From the NCBI RefSeq assembly GCF_003382565.3, contig NZ_CP086253.1, positions 3,410,001 to 3,474,000 of the forward strand: 64,000 nucleotides of DNA. The letters are read 5' to 3'. Made by a program: the position numbers and the translations under genes. Origin of the DNA: Pectobacterium aquaticum (GTDB taxonomy: Bacteria; Pseudomonadota; Gammaproteobacteria; Enterobacterales; Enterobacteriaceae). Each line of letters starts with the position of its first letter. The stretch's first letter is position 1. Of this stretch, positions 47,456 through 55,964 are shown piece by piece. Below the pieces are notes generated by a model. It made no database searches. It saw only the letters and a program-made list of their open reading frames with translations, and was not told the DNA's origin.

Positions 47456-48382
47456 TTACAGTAGGCCACTCAGCCCAAGGACTGCCAGCGGCAGCGCGAC
47501 GCCCGCTACCAGTGTCTGAACCGCAATGATACCCGCCATCAACGGTGCATCACCACCTAACTGACGAGCCATGATGTAAGACGACGATGCCGTCGGCAGC
47601 GCCTGAAACAGCAGTGCAGCAATTGCTGCTGGGCCTGACAGACTAAAGAGGTGGCAGGCAACAATCGTCACCAGCGGCATAGCAACAAATTTCGCGCATG
47701 ATGCCATCACGACAGGGCGCAGCCAGCTACGCGTGGCAGAGAAATCCAGCGCAGCGCCTACACACAACAACCCCAGCGGCAGCGACGCCTGTCCCAATGA
47801 TTTCATTACCGGCTCAATCCCCGGCGGCAAACCTAACTCGGTAATCTGCAAAGTAATGCCAATCGCACAGGCCACTACCAGCGGGTTTAGCGCCAGCAAC
47901 CGCACGGTATTCTTGAATGACAGCGTCCCAGCATTGCCGTAGCGGGCGAAGATCAAAACACAGAGAATATTGACCGTCGGCACAATTGCCGCGTTCGCGA
48001 CGGCGGCAAGCGCCACACCGTGTGCACCAAATAGCCCAGCAGCGGCAGACACGCCAACGTAGTTATTAAAACGGACGCCGCCCTGAAATATCGAGGTAAA
48101 CGCTGCATCATCAACGAGAAAAAAGCGACGCACCGCGACCAACCCGACAGCAACGGCCACCGTCGAACACACCAGCGTCAGGATCATCGCTGTTACCGGC
48201 ACGCCATCCAGACGCGCCGTCGCCAGCCCATGCAGAAATAGTGCGGGAAGTAGAATGTAATAACCCAGCCTTTCAGCCTGTGGCCAAAACGCCGCCGTCA
48301 GAAAAGCACGTTGACGTAACCACGATCCCAGCACGATCAGTAGCGCGATAGGCAACAGCGCCAGCAGGAGCGAGACGATCAT
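47456..48382 (-). CDS. AEC-family (auxin efflux carrier-like) transporter
   Basis: A 308-residue membrane protein with about ten hydrophobic segments and the AEC features (FQGGVRFNNYVGVSAAAGLFG; PLVVACAIGITLQI; LFQALPTASSSYIMARQLGGDAPLMAGIIAVQTL). Members export or exchange organic anions such as malonate and malate. The upstream gene on the same strand is a LysR regulator, about 150 bases away, which probably controls it. Substrate not deducible. Confidence 0.87.
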   Translation of the reverse strand: MIVSLLLALLPIALLIVLGSWLRQRAFLTAAFWPQAERLGYYILLPALFLHGLATARLDGVPVTAMILTLVCSTVAVAVGLVAVRRFFLVDDAAFTSIFQGGVRFNNYVGVSAAAGLFGAHGVALAAVANAAIVPTVNILCVLIFARYGNAGTLSFKNTVRLLALNPLVVACAIGITLQITELGLPPGIEPVMKSLGQASLPLGLLCVGAALDFSATRSWLRPVVMASCAKFVAMPLVTIVACHLFSLSGPAAIAALLFQALPTASSSYIMARQLGGDAPLMAGIIAVQTLVAGVALPLAVLGLSGLL

Positions 48383-48529
48383 AAACTGACACGCCACGGC
48401 GCAGAAGGTGAAAGCGGGAAGGATTGCGGGTTGGACACCATGAGTCAGTACCTGAAAGTGACGAAACAGGCACTACCATAGCGGGACTTCTGATGAGAAA
48501 AAAACGAGATTAACTCGACATTAAGTCAA

Positions 48530-49423
48530 TTATTTCTCATGAATCGCATCCTCATCCGCCTGCGTTCGAATGGCTTCAGCCAGTGCCGCAGCAAGACGTC
48601 CCGCAGGGCGATCTTCACGCTCCAGCAACACAACGCGGCGCTGCTGTTGAGGATCGGCGAACGGAAGGCATGTCAGATGAGTCAGGCGACTCGTTTCCCG
48701 CTCGGACAGCGGAATAATCGCCACGCCAAGCCCGCAGGTAACCATCTGCATAATCGCATCCTGACTGTCCAGCTCCATATCAGTTTTTACCCGCAGCCGC
48801 TGGCGACGGAGCTCACGATCGATAGTTCGTCCAGCCCAGGCGCGGCGATCAAAACGAATGAAAGGATGATCTTGCAGGAGCTGTCTGACATCCCGAGACG
48901 CCAGCGCCGGTGGTGCAATAATCCAGAATCCTTCCTGATAGAGCGGCGTACTCACCAGACCAGTTGGGTAAGGTTTTACCGGCTCAGTGGTCACGGCAGC
49001 GTCCAGTTCGCCAGCATCAATACGAATGGCCAGCTCTGCCGACATCCCCGAATTCACCAGAACACGCAGGCGTGGATGAGCGCGACGCAATGCGGCCAGC
49101 GCGGCGGGCAAAACGCCAGCCAGCGCAGTCTGGATCGCGCCAATTCGCAGGCGTCCGGCCAGTTCCCCACCCTCGCCTAACTCGGCGGCGATACCGTCAT
49201 ACTGCGCAAGGATATCCCGCGCCAGCTCCACTGCGCGATGTCCGGCTTCGGTGAGTACCGGAATGCGACGTGAGCGATCGAAAAGCGACACCTTGAAGTC
49301 TTCTTCCAGGCTGCGGACATGCAGACTGACGGCCGATTGCGTCAGACACACAGCTTCAGCCGCACGGGCAAACGATCCATACTGAGCAATCGCAACCAAC
49401 GTGCGTAAGGCTTTTAACGACAT
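48530..49423 (-). CDS. LysR-family regulator
   Basis: A 297-residue LysR-type regulator starting MSLKALRTLVAIAQYGSFARAAEAVCLTQSAVSLHVRSLEEDFKVSLFDRSRR, a textbook LTTR winged HTH, followed by a periplasmic-binding-like effector domain. The start at 49423 has GGAG upstream; the frame is open to 49495. It is upstream of, and codirectional with, the AEC transporter. The gap beyond it (49424-49961) is AT-rich and shows no other gene. Confidence 0.9.
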   Translation of the reverse strand: MSLKALRTLVAIAQYGSFARAAEAVCLTQSAVSLHVRSLEEDFKVSLFDRSRRIPVLTEAGHRAVELARDILAQYDGIAAELGEGGELAGRLRIGAIQTALAGVLPAALAALRRAHPRLRVLVNSGMSAELAIRIDAGELDAAVTTEPVKPYPTGLVSTPLYQEGFWIIAPPALASRDVRQLLQDHPFIRFDRRAWAGRTIDRELRRQRLRVKTDMELDSQDAIMQMVTCGLGVAIIPLSERETSRLTHLTCLPFADPQQQRRVVLLEREDRPAGRLAAALAEAIRTQADEDAIHEK

Positions 49424-49961
49424 TCGATCGACTCTCCGATAGAGAAAAACAGCGTAAGCAGTCACAATGTCGCCTTTTTGCATAGGTTGCAACATACGTA
49501 GGCGGAGGAGATGAACGGGAGAGATACGCCAGCGAAACAGTGATACGTTTCGCTGACATAAACTGGGCGAGGCTCTGCACCCTGACGGGACACAGAAGAA
49601 TTAACGATATAAAAACGCTGAATAATCAGTGAGTAACGTGTAAATAATGTATTTTTTATTTTTTGATGTAAGACCAAATACCATCCCTTACAGGATTCGG
49701 TATTATTTCCCTGGTGCGGCGAATATTTGCTTAATTTTGTGACGCTATCGACATATAATTAGCGTAGAACGTCGTGGCTTTAAATTATAGCACAAGAATA
49801 GAAAACCATAAAAGGTGAAAAACACCCTTGCCTGAAAAAAATAATAATGATAAGCGAATATTTTGCAACTCAATAAATTAGCAAGATAATAATGATCAAT
49901 AAAATATTAACCAAAGCGAATATCAACATTCATTTAATTAATACCCATCAAGGAGAGCTGT

Positions 49962-50651
49962 ATGTCACCAGCAGCGGAAAACACGACTGACTACATTCAT
50001 AATCTGATTACTATGATGGAGTGTTTAAGCGAGCCATGGGGTATTAAGGATTTATCATCGCGGCATATTTACATGAACAAGGCGGCCTATTTTTATACCA
50101 GTACACCAGAGAGATTTGATATCGAGGGCCGATTTGATGACGAATTCCCGGCCAGTTGGGCGGAACTCTCAGATGATTTAAAAGAACACGACAGATTGGC
50201 AGGAAATAGTGAACAACGGGTGACGGTAATCGAAACACATTACTGGTATGGCAAAAAAACTCTCACACCTTGCATTAGTGAAAAAATTCCTATTTTTGAT
50301 AAAAACAAGATCTGTATTGGAACCATGTGGAGTGCCAGACAGTTAGATTCGCGTTCTCCCTTGATCTATATTAATCAGCAAAAACCCACCGTATTACAAA
50401 CGGAACTCTCTACCGATGTTTTTACACCGGCAGAACTCGACATTATATTTCTGTTATTGCAGCGTTTTTCAAATAAGGAAATTGCCCGAAAAATGAACGT
50501 ATCACCAAAAACAATAGAGAACAGAGTCTATAACATGTACCAAAAAACCGACACGCACTCTCTACCTCAATTTGAAGAATTTTGTCGGAATCTTGGTGTA
50601 GACGGTTATATTCCTAACTCTCTCATCGAGAAAGGCATTCAATTTATATAA
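49962..50651 (+). CDS. LuxR-type HTH regulator with PAS-like sensor
   Basis: A 229-residue regulator. The N-terminal 130 residues resemble a PAS-like sensor (WGIKDLSSRHIYMNKAAYFY ... RVTVIETHYWYGKKTLTPCISEKIPIFDKNKICIGTMWSAR). The C-terminus is a LuxR/GerE HTH (TPAELDIIFLLLQRFSNKEIARKMNVSPKTIENRVYNMYQK). A strong GGAGA ribosome-binding site precedes the ATG. The permease gene starts 14 bases after its stop, so they form one operon and the regulator probably controls uptake of the permease's substrate. Confidence 0.85.
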   Translation: MSPAAENTTDYIHNLITMMECLSEPWGIKDLSSRHIYMNKAAYFYTSTPERFDIEGRFDDEFPASWAELSDDLKEHDRLAGNSEQRVTVIETHYWYGKKTLTPCISEKIPIFDKNKICIGTMWSARQLDSRSPLIYINQQKPTVLQTELSTDVFTPAELDIIFLLLQRFSNKEIARKMNVSPKTIENRVYNMYQKTDTHSLPQFEEFCRNLGVDGYIPNSLIEKGIQFI

Positions 50652-50665
50652 GAGAACCTATTTAC

Positions 50666-51982
50666 ATGGAAAAAATAGATGACTACCCGGTCAGCCGCGT
50701 TCCGCTGAGTGTCCGGCTGCCTTTTTTAAATGTGGCATTAGTGCACATCGGCATGTTAACTGCGCTAGACCAGTTTATGTTAGGTGCGGTGCTCGGCCAT
50801 TCAATGACGCTGGGCCAGGCATTCCTCGCCATCTTTATTGGCAGCGCCATTTTTGGCGTGGTGACCGTGGGGCTGGGCTACGCAGGAATGAAAGAAGGCA
50901 TGTCGGGCAGCCTGCTCGCACGCTGGTGCGGCTTTGGCCGTATTGGTTCCGTCCTGATTGGGCTGGTGATCGCCGTTAGCCTCATCGGCTGGTTCGGCCT
51001 CCAGAACGCCGTATTCGCCAAGGCGCTCAACTTTGCGATGGCGGATAAGCTCGGTTTTGGCTGGTCTGCTGCCCTGTCCGGCATTGCGCTAACGCTGCTG
51101 GTTGCCTTTGGTTTCAGGGCGTTACGCTTTACGGCCAAAATCGCCGTGCCGATGTTTGTCATCGTCGTCGGCTATATCTCGATCATGACGCTCTCCGGCC
51201 ACAATATTGCTGAACTGATCGCCTCCGCACCTAACGGTGAAGCCATTTCCATTAGCGCTGGCGCGACGATGGTCGTAGGCGGCTGTATCGTCGCGAGTTT
51301 GATTACTCCCGATATGACGCGCTATTCCCAAAAAGGAAAACACGTTTTCTGGATGACGATGCTGTCAATTATCGTCGGGGAATTTGTGGTAAATGGCCTC
51401 GCCATCATTATTGCCCGTGCGCTCAATACCGCAGACGTTGTGACGATCATGTCTCAGGCGGCGGGCGGCATCGGGCTGATTGCCGTGATATTTTCGACAC
51501 TGAGGGTGAACGATATCAACCTTTATTCCTCCTCTTTGGGAATCGCCAATGCCATAGAGGGCGTCACGGGGAAGAAATTACGCTATGTCTCAATCACGCT
51601 AGTGATTGGGCTCATCGGCACACTGCTTTCAGTTGCCGGTATTCTGGACCGCTTTATCGATTTCCTGACGCTATTAGGCGTGCTGTTCCCACCGATTATC
51701 GGGGTGATGCTGGTTGATTATTATATTTTGCGCACCCACAAGACATTGCTCGAAACCAGCCGTGCCGAAGGCCAATTACCCGACAGCGCACAAACACCGT
51801 TGATTGGCTGGCCGGCTATTATTGCCAGCACTGTCGGTGCCATCGTCGGATTAGCCTTTGAGTGGGGCGTACCCGCGTTTAATTCGTTAATGGCCGCCAG
51901 TCTGCTTTATTGGGTAATACAGCATCACATCAATAATCACGTTTATTTTAGGAAACTAAAGCATAACCAAAATTTAAAATGA
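50666..51982 (+). CDS. NCS1-family purine/cytosine permease-like transporter
   Basis: A 438-residue transporter with about 12 membrane segments, of the nucleobase:cation symporter-1 family (CodB-like). Landmarks are LDQFMLGAVLGHSMTLGQAFLAIFIGSAIFG, SGSLLARWCGFGRIGSVLIGLVIAVSLIGWFGLQNAVFAKAL and ITPDMTRYSQKGKHVFWMT. Likely substrates are cytosine or related nucleobases or vitamins, but no deaminase gene accompanies it. A terminator follows at 52015. Confidence 0.87.
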   Translation: MEKIDDYPVSRVPLSVRLPFLNVALVHIGMLTALDQFMLGAVLGHSMTLGQAFLAIFIGSAIFGVVTVGLGYAGMKEGMSGSLLARWCGFGRIGSVLIGLVIAVSLIGWFGLQNAVFAKALNFAMADKLGFGWSAALSGIALTLLVAFGFRALRFTAKIAVPMFVIVVGYISIMTLSGHNIAELIASAPNGEAISISAGATMVVGGCIVASLITPDMTRYSQKGKHVFWMTMLSIIVGEFVVNGLAIIIARALNTADVVTIMSQAAGGIGLIAVIFSTLRVNDINLYSSSLGIANAIEGVTGKKLRYVSITLVIGLIGTLLSVAGILDRFIDFLTLLGVLFPPIIGVMLVDYYILRTHKTLLETSRAEGQLPDSAQTPLIGWPAIIASTVGAIVGLAFEWGVPAFNSLMAASLLYWVIQHHINNHVYFRKLKHNQNLK

Positions 51983-52014
51983 AATAGGTAACAAGATAAA
52001 ATTAATCTATAATC

Positions 52015-52050
52015 CTATCGGCCTCTTCTTACAGAGGTCGATAGTTTTTT
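52015..52050 (+). terminator. Terminator after the NCS1 permease
   Basis: CTATCGGCCTCT (52015-52026) pairs with AGAGGTCGATAG (52033-52044) with one G-U pair, followed by six T. Confidence 0.9.
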
Positions 52051-52166
52051 ACTTAAGAAAAAATAGGCCATGATGGCCTTGGGATGGGGCCTTATCTATC
52101 TACGAGAAATTCTCTCTCGTGAAATAATAAGGCTGATTAGCAATAGTCATGCTAGGAAAAGGATTT

Positions 52167-54032
52167 ATGCCAAAAATAAAAACACTTCTCACGCCACTAA
52201 ACTGTCTACTCGTTTTAAGTGGCGCATTGATGGTCAATACGGCAAACGCCGCTGAGGCTTGTGTCGCGGGAAACTGGCAGGTGGATAATTCCATCACCGA
52301 TATGCCTTCCGTGAAATACCAGACTGAGCACTTTGCCTTCCGCTGGAATAATAACGACGTTAACCGCAATGATGCGGTAGCCGCAGGGCAGAAACTGGAA
52401 CAAATTTGGGATAAGTTTATTAAACAAATTGAGTTCCCCGAGCCTTATTGCAAACAGACCGTGAAATATAAAGCCAATATTCACATCGACCCGACCTTTG
52501 GGCTCAGCGGGGGAGTTGCGGGTGGTGGCAGCATGGGAATGTGGATTGGCCCTGCGTCACTCAAGGATAACTGGGGGCTGGCGCACGAATTTACCCATGC
52601 GCTGCAAGGGCAAACTGGCGGCTTCCAGAGTTCAGGCGATAACTACGTTGGCTGGATTTGGGAATCCCACGCGAACTGGATGACGCACCAGATGGATGAA
52701 TTCCGCGGTACGTCGGCACACTGTTCGGAAATGCAGGTCAACTACTCGCATATTTATCTGGGTTCAACGCGTAACCGCTACTGCAACTGGCAGTTTATGG
52801 AATACCTGAAGAATCGCTTTGGCTATGGTGCCATCAACGATATGTGGGCAAAAGCGCCGAAATGGGGCGAAAGCGGCCAGTCAACTGCCGATCCATTGTC
52901 CGTTCTGCGTACCAACATGGGCTGGAGCCAGTCTGAATTCAACGACGTCTTCGGCGACTGGGCAATGCACAACGTCAACTGGGATTACATCGATCCCGAC
53001 GGTTTCGACCGTGGCCGTTTTTACCGCTCAACATACGGCAGCTATGGCGCGGTGCAACCCAACCAGAATAACGCTGACCGTTTGCTGAGAACCACAGAGC
53101 TTGAACCGGTTGTCGGTGCCAGCGCCAGCCTTCGCCGCTTCTCCGTACCGTTCGATCAGGCTCCGCAGCAGTTAGGCTACAACATCGTCAAACTTATCCC
53201 AGAAAGCGGTGCGACGAAAATCACCGTTAAATTCCGTGGTATGGTGCAGAGTAAATCGGCCATCACCCGCTTCCCTGGGCTGAAAAACGATCCGGCCACC
53301 ATGCCGCAGCCGAATTCCGACTGGCGTTGGGGGATTGTCGCTATCGGTTCGGACGGCGTTTCTCGCTACAGTGAATTGCAGCGCGGCGCGTCTGCCACGG
53401 TGAAAAATTTCACGATTCGTCAGGACGATCGCGGCATTTACATGGTGGTCATGGGCACACCGTCGCAAATGCAGAAGATCAAGTGGGATCAGGCTTACTA
53501 TTCCCTTTACCGCTACCCGTGGATGGCTGATTTCACCGGCGTCTGGCCGGAAGGCAGCCAGCCTGGTGCACCGAATCCAACCGCTAACGGTTCCCGTCAC
53601 GCCAACGGCGGCGGCTGGGTATCCAACGCAGCCAATGTTGCCCCTACCGCCTACGTCGGGCCTTACGCTCGCGTCATCGGCGGGACGGTGAGAGATAACG
53701 CCAGAATTGAAGATCGTGCAACGATTCTGAGCGGGACAGTGGAAGGACGCGCCGTTGTCAGCGGCCTGACGGTGATGCAGGGTAATACCATCGTGCGCGA
53801 TAACGCGCGTCTGCATACCGTCTTCATGGGGCCGGGTGCGTTTGAGCGCGGCATTGTGCTGTCAGGCAATGCGCAAATGCGTGGCGATGCGGAAATTCGC
53901 GGTGCTTCCGCGTCGCAGGGCGTGTTCTATGGCTTTATTGATGAAAATGAAGTCAGAAGCAGCGAAGCCGGTGCTTACCTGACCGAAGCCGTTCCAGAAG
54001 TAACGGCCGTTCCGGTCTACAGCACGAAGTAA
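52167..54032 (+). CDS. svx: Svx-like secreted virulence protein (zinc metalloprotease-like)
   Basis: A 621-residue exported protein. The signal peptide ends VNTANA before AEACVAGNW. The zinc motif HEFTH is at residues 140-144 (WGLAHEFTHALQG), followed by the WIWESHANWMTHQMDEF region that may supply the third ligand. The C-terminal about 120 residues carry hexapeptide-like steps (ARVIGGTVRDNARIEDRATILSGTVEGRAVVSG ... NAQMRGDAEIRGASASQG), suggesting a left-handed beta-helix. It corresponds to Svx of Pectobacterium atrosepticum, related to AvrXca of Xanthomonas and reported as a type II-secreted virulence factor. AAGGA lies just before the ATG. The host target is not known. Confidence 0.85.
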   Translation: MPKIKTLLTPLNCLLVLSGALMVNTANAAEACVAGNWQVDNSITDMPSVKYQTEHFAFRWNNNDVNRNDAVAAGQKLEQIWDKFIKQIEFPEPYCKQTVKYKANIHIDPTFGLSGGVAGGGSMGMWIGPASLKDNWGLAHEFTHALQGQTGGFQSSGDNYVGWIWESHANWMTHQMDEFRGTSAHCSEMQVNYSHIYLGSTRNRYCNWQFMEYLKNRFGYGAINDMWAKAPKWGESGQSTADPLSVLRTNMGWSQSEFNDVFGDWAMHNVNWDYIDPDGFDRGRFYRSTYGSYGAVQPNQNNADRLLRTTELEPVVGASASLRRFSVPFDQAPQQLGYNIVKLIPESGATKITVKFRGMVQSKSAITRFPGLKNDPATMPQPNSDWRWGIVAIGSDGVSRYSELQRGASATVKNFTIRQDDRGIYMVVMGTPSQMQKIKWDQAYYSLYRYPWMADFTGVWPEGSQPGAPNPTANGSRHANGGGWVSNAANVAPTAYVGPYARVIGGTVRDNARIEDRATILSGTVEGRAVVSGLTVMQGNTIVRDNARLHTVFMGPGAFERGIVLSGNAQMRGDAEIRGASASQGVFYGFIDENEVRSSEAGAYLTEAVPEVTAVPVYSTK

Positions 54033-54102
54033 TATCACCACAAAAAGGGAACCGACTCAGAACCACGTTACGTGGCTCTCAAAATAAGTCGGCCCCATAA
54101 AT

Positions 54103-54131
54103 AAACAGGCCGCCCTATTGGCGGCCTGTTT
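54103..54131. terminator. Bidirectional terminator for svx and the AzuCR-like RNA
   Basis: AAACAGGCCGCC (54103-54114) pairs perfectly with GGCGGCCTGTTT (54120-54131). It lies between the convergent svx gene and the minus-strand azuC. Confidence 0.92.
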
Positions 54132-54154
54132 CATACGATGCATAGCACAGACTC

Positions 54155-54241
54155 TTAGAACAGTGCGCCGGGCGGCACGTCTTTATAAGTATTCAGGTAA
54201 GCCGCCAGCATTTTTTTAAAGAAGTTACGCACTTTTTTCAC
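54155..54241 (-). CDS. azuC: AzuC-like 28-residue membrane-associated protein
   Basis: The frame from a GTG at 54241 gives VKKVRNFFKKMLAAYLNTYKDVPPGALF, exactly 28 residues. It aligns without gaps to E. coli AzuC (MKLRKILKSMFNNYCKTFKDVPPGNMFR as I remember it), sharing the basic amphipathic N-terminus, KxM in the middle and the K-DVPPG block. AzuC is a small inner-membrane-associated protein that interacts with glycerol-3-phosphate dehydrogenase GlpD in E. coli. The GTG start lacks a strong ribosome-binding site. Confidence 0.8.
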   Translation of the reverse strand: MKKVRNFFKKMLAAYLNTYKDVPPGALF

Positions 54242-54369
54242 CTTGGTTTTACTTAACTTATTGTTTAACTAAGCGATGGAATGACTGTTTAGCGATGACT
54301 TGTCTTAATGGCAGCGCCCCGCTTGATGGGGGGGAATTGTACACGCTTGTTGAGCAAAAGCACATTTTT

Positions 54370-54385
54370 TGTGATGCAAGTCACA
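54370..54385. promoter_or_regulatory. CRP site upstream of azuCR
   Basis: TGTGATGCAAGTCACA matches the CRP consensus half-sites TGTGA-N6-TCACA perfectly. Its centre is about 48 bases from the estimated azuCR start, and it is also upstream of the divergent mdtG. Confidence 0.85.
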
Positions 54386-54629
54386 CAATAAAATTCACTG
54401 GTCCTCCCCCAATCCAACTTATACCCACGCTGATTTTCTTTTGTTGCGAATCATTATCCTCAGTGACCAATACGCCGCTAGCTATGCTATGCTCATGATG
54501 AAAGACGAAATTTTAGTCACTGTCCGTTATTAACTGAGCGCCATTCACTGTCGGTTAGCACACTTTTCACGCGCAGTCACCACGGTTTCGCCATTGGTTA
54601 TTCGCTGACGAAGGCCCATTCCTACCCCC

Positions 54630-55823
54630 ATGGAAACCTGGAAACTTAACCTCTTCTCTGCCTGGCTGGGATGCTTTTTCACCGGGCTGGCCATGAGCCA
54701 GATATTACCCTTCTTGCCGCTGTACATTGAGCAGCTTGGCGTTCACTCGCACGAGTCGCTGAGCCTGTGGTCCGGCTTGATCTTCAGCTCGTCTTTTCTC
54801 ATCTCAGCCGCCGTTGCGCCACTGTGGGGAAGCCTCGCCGATCGTAAAGGCCGAAAGCTCATGCTGCTGCGCGCCGCACTCGGCATGGCTATCGTGATGT
54901 CATTGCAGGGGCTGGCGACCAACGTATGGCAACTGTTCATCCTGCGCTCGCTCATGGGGCTGACCTCTGGGTACATTCCCAACGCAATGGCGCTGATCGC
55001 CTCACAGGTTCCACGTGAAAAAAGCGGCTGGGCGCTGGGAATGCTATCGACTGGGCAGATCGCTGGCGTTATTCTCGGCCCCTTATTCGGCGGCTTTATG
55101 GCCGATTATATCGGGCTACGCATCGTCTTTTTCATCACCGGTGGCTTGTTGTTTATCAGCTTCCTGATTACGCTTTTCGCAATTAAAGAGAGCGTGGTTA
55201 AGGTCACCAAAGAGAATCGACTCAGCGGAAAAGCCGTCTTCGCTTCGCTGCCGTATCCGGCGCTCATCATCTGTCTGTTCATTACGACGATGATGATCCA
55301 GATGGCGAACGGCTCTATCAGCCCGATCCTGACCCTATTCATCCGCGATCTGGTTCCCGGCACCGACAATATTGCTTTTATCAGCGGCGTGATTGCGGCC
55401 ATTCCCGGCGTGTCCGCCCTGTTATCCGCACCGCGGCTTGGCCGGTTAGGCGACCGGATCGGCGCACATCGCGTCCTGATCGCCGCACTGGCAATCAGCG
55501 TGCTGCTGTTCCTGGTCATGGCGATGGTACAAAGCCCTACACAGCTCGGCATCCTGCGCTTTCTGCTGGGCTTTGCCGATGGCGCACTGATGCCAACCGT
55601 GCAGGCACTGCTGGTCAAATACAGCAGTCAACAGGTGACGGGTCGCATCTTCGGCTATAACCAGTCATTCATGTATCTGGGCAACGTACTGGGGCCGCTG
55701 GTGGGTTCCGGCGTATCCGCCCTGATGGGATTCCGCTGGGTTTTCGTCATCACCGCCTTTCTGGTGCTGTGTAACACAATCCAACTCTTTTTCGCCTTCA
55801 GGAAACCGCGCGGAAAAGGATAA
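54630..55823 (+). CDS. mdtG: Multidrug efflux MFS transporter MdtG
   Basis: A 397-residue major facilitator with 12 membrane segments, close to E. coli MdtG (408). The MFS motif A is [21 protein letters not shown], and the second-half copy is [15 protein letters not shown]. Conserved segments are [31 protein letters not shown] and [24 protein letters not shown]. MdtG exports drugs such as fosfomycin and deoxycholate when overproduced. The ATG at 54630 is the only normal start in the frame; an in-frame stop lies just upstream. No good ribosome-binding site is seen. Confidence 0.88.
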   Translation: METWKLNLFSAWLGCFFTGLAMSQILPFLPLYIEQLGVHSHESLSLWSGLIFSSSFLISAAVAPLWGSLADRKGRKLMLLRAALGMAIVMSLQGLATNVWQLFILRSLMGLTSGYIPNAMALIASQVPREKSGWALGMLSTGQIAGVILGPLFGGFMADYIGLRIVFFITGGLLFISFLITLFAIKESVVKVTKENRLSGKAVFASLPYPALIICLFITTMMIQMANGSISPILTLFIRDLVPGTDNIAFISGVIAAIPGVSALLSAPRLGRLGDRIGAHRVLIAALAISVLLFLVMAMVQSPTQLGILRFLLGFADGALMPTVQALLVKYSSQQVTGRIFGYNQSFMYLGNVLGPLVGSGVSALMGFRWVFVITAFLVLCNTIQLFFAFRKPRGKG

Positions 55824-55964
55824 CGCCCCGGTCAGCAATTGATATTCAATGAAAACCGCATGCTTCATGGCAAAATCAAGTGTGCGGTCACAAAACTGAC
55901 ATGATGATTATCTATGCTCCGACGATACTTCTGTCAAATCGCCCCACATCAAAGAGCTAATCCC

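Larger units (their letters stand above)
54103..54329 (-). ncRNA. azuCR: AzuCR-like dual-function RNA
   Basis: A short minus-strand transcript is predicted from a -10-like TACAAT (plus strand 54336-54341) to the terminator at 54103-54131. It contains the azuC frame and is preceded by a perfect CRP site. E. coli AzuCR is a small RNA that both encodes AzuC and acts by base pairing, and it is repressed through CRP. The start site is estimated, so the roughly 225-nt length is uncertain. Confidence 0.65.

Noticed and set aside
53172..53816. 214-codon minus-strand frame opposite svx
   Set aside because: Antisense to a gene with signal peptide and zinc motif; no independent coding evidence.
54441..54460. 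Fur-box-like sequence gcgaatcattatcc before mdtG
   Set aside because: Only one half of the 19-bp consensus matches, and the gene is not a known Fur target.
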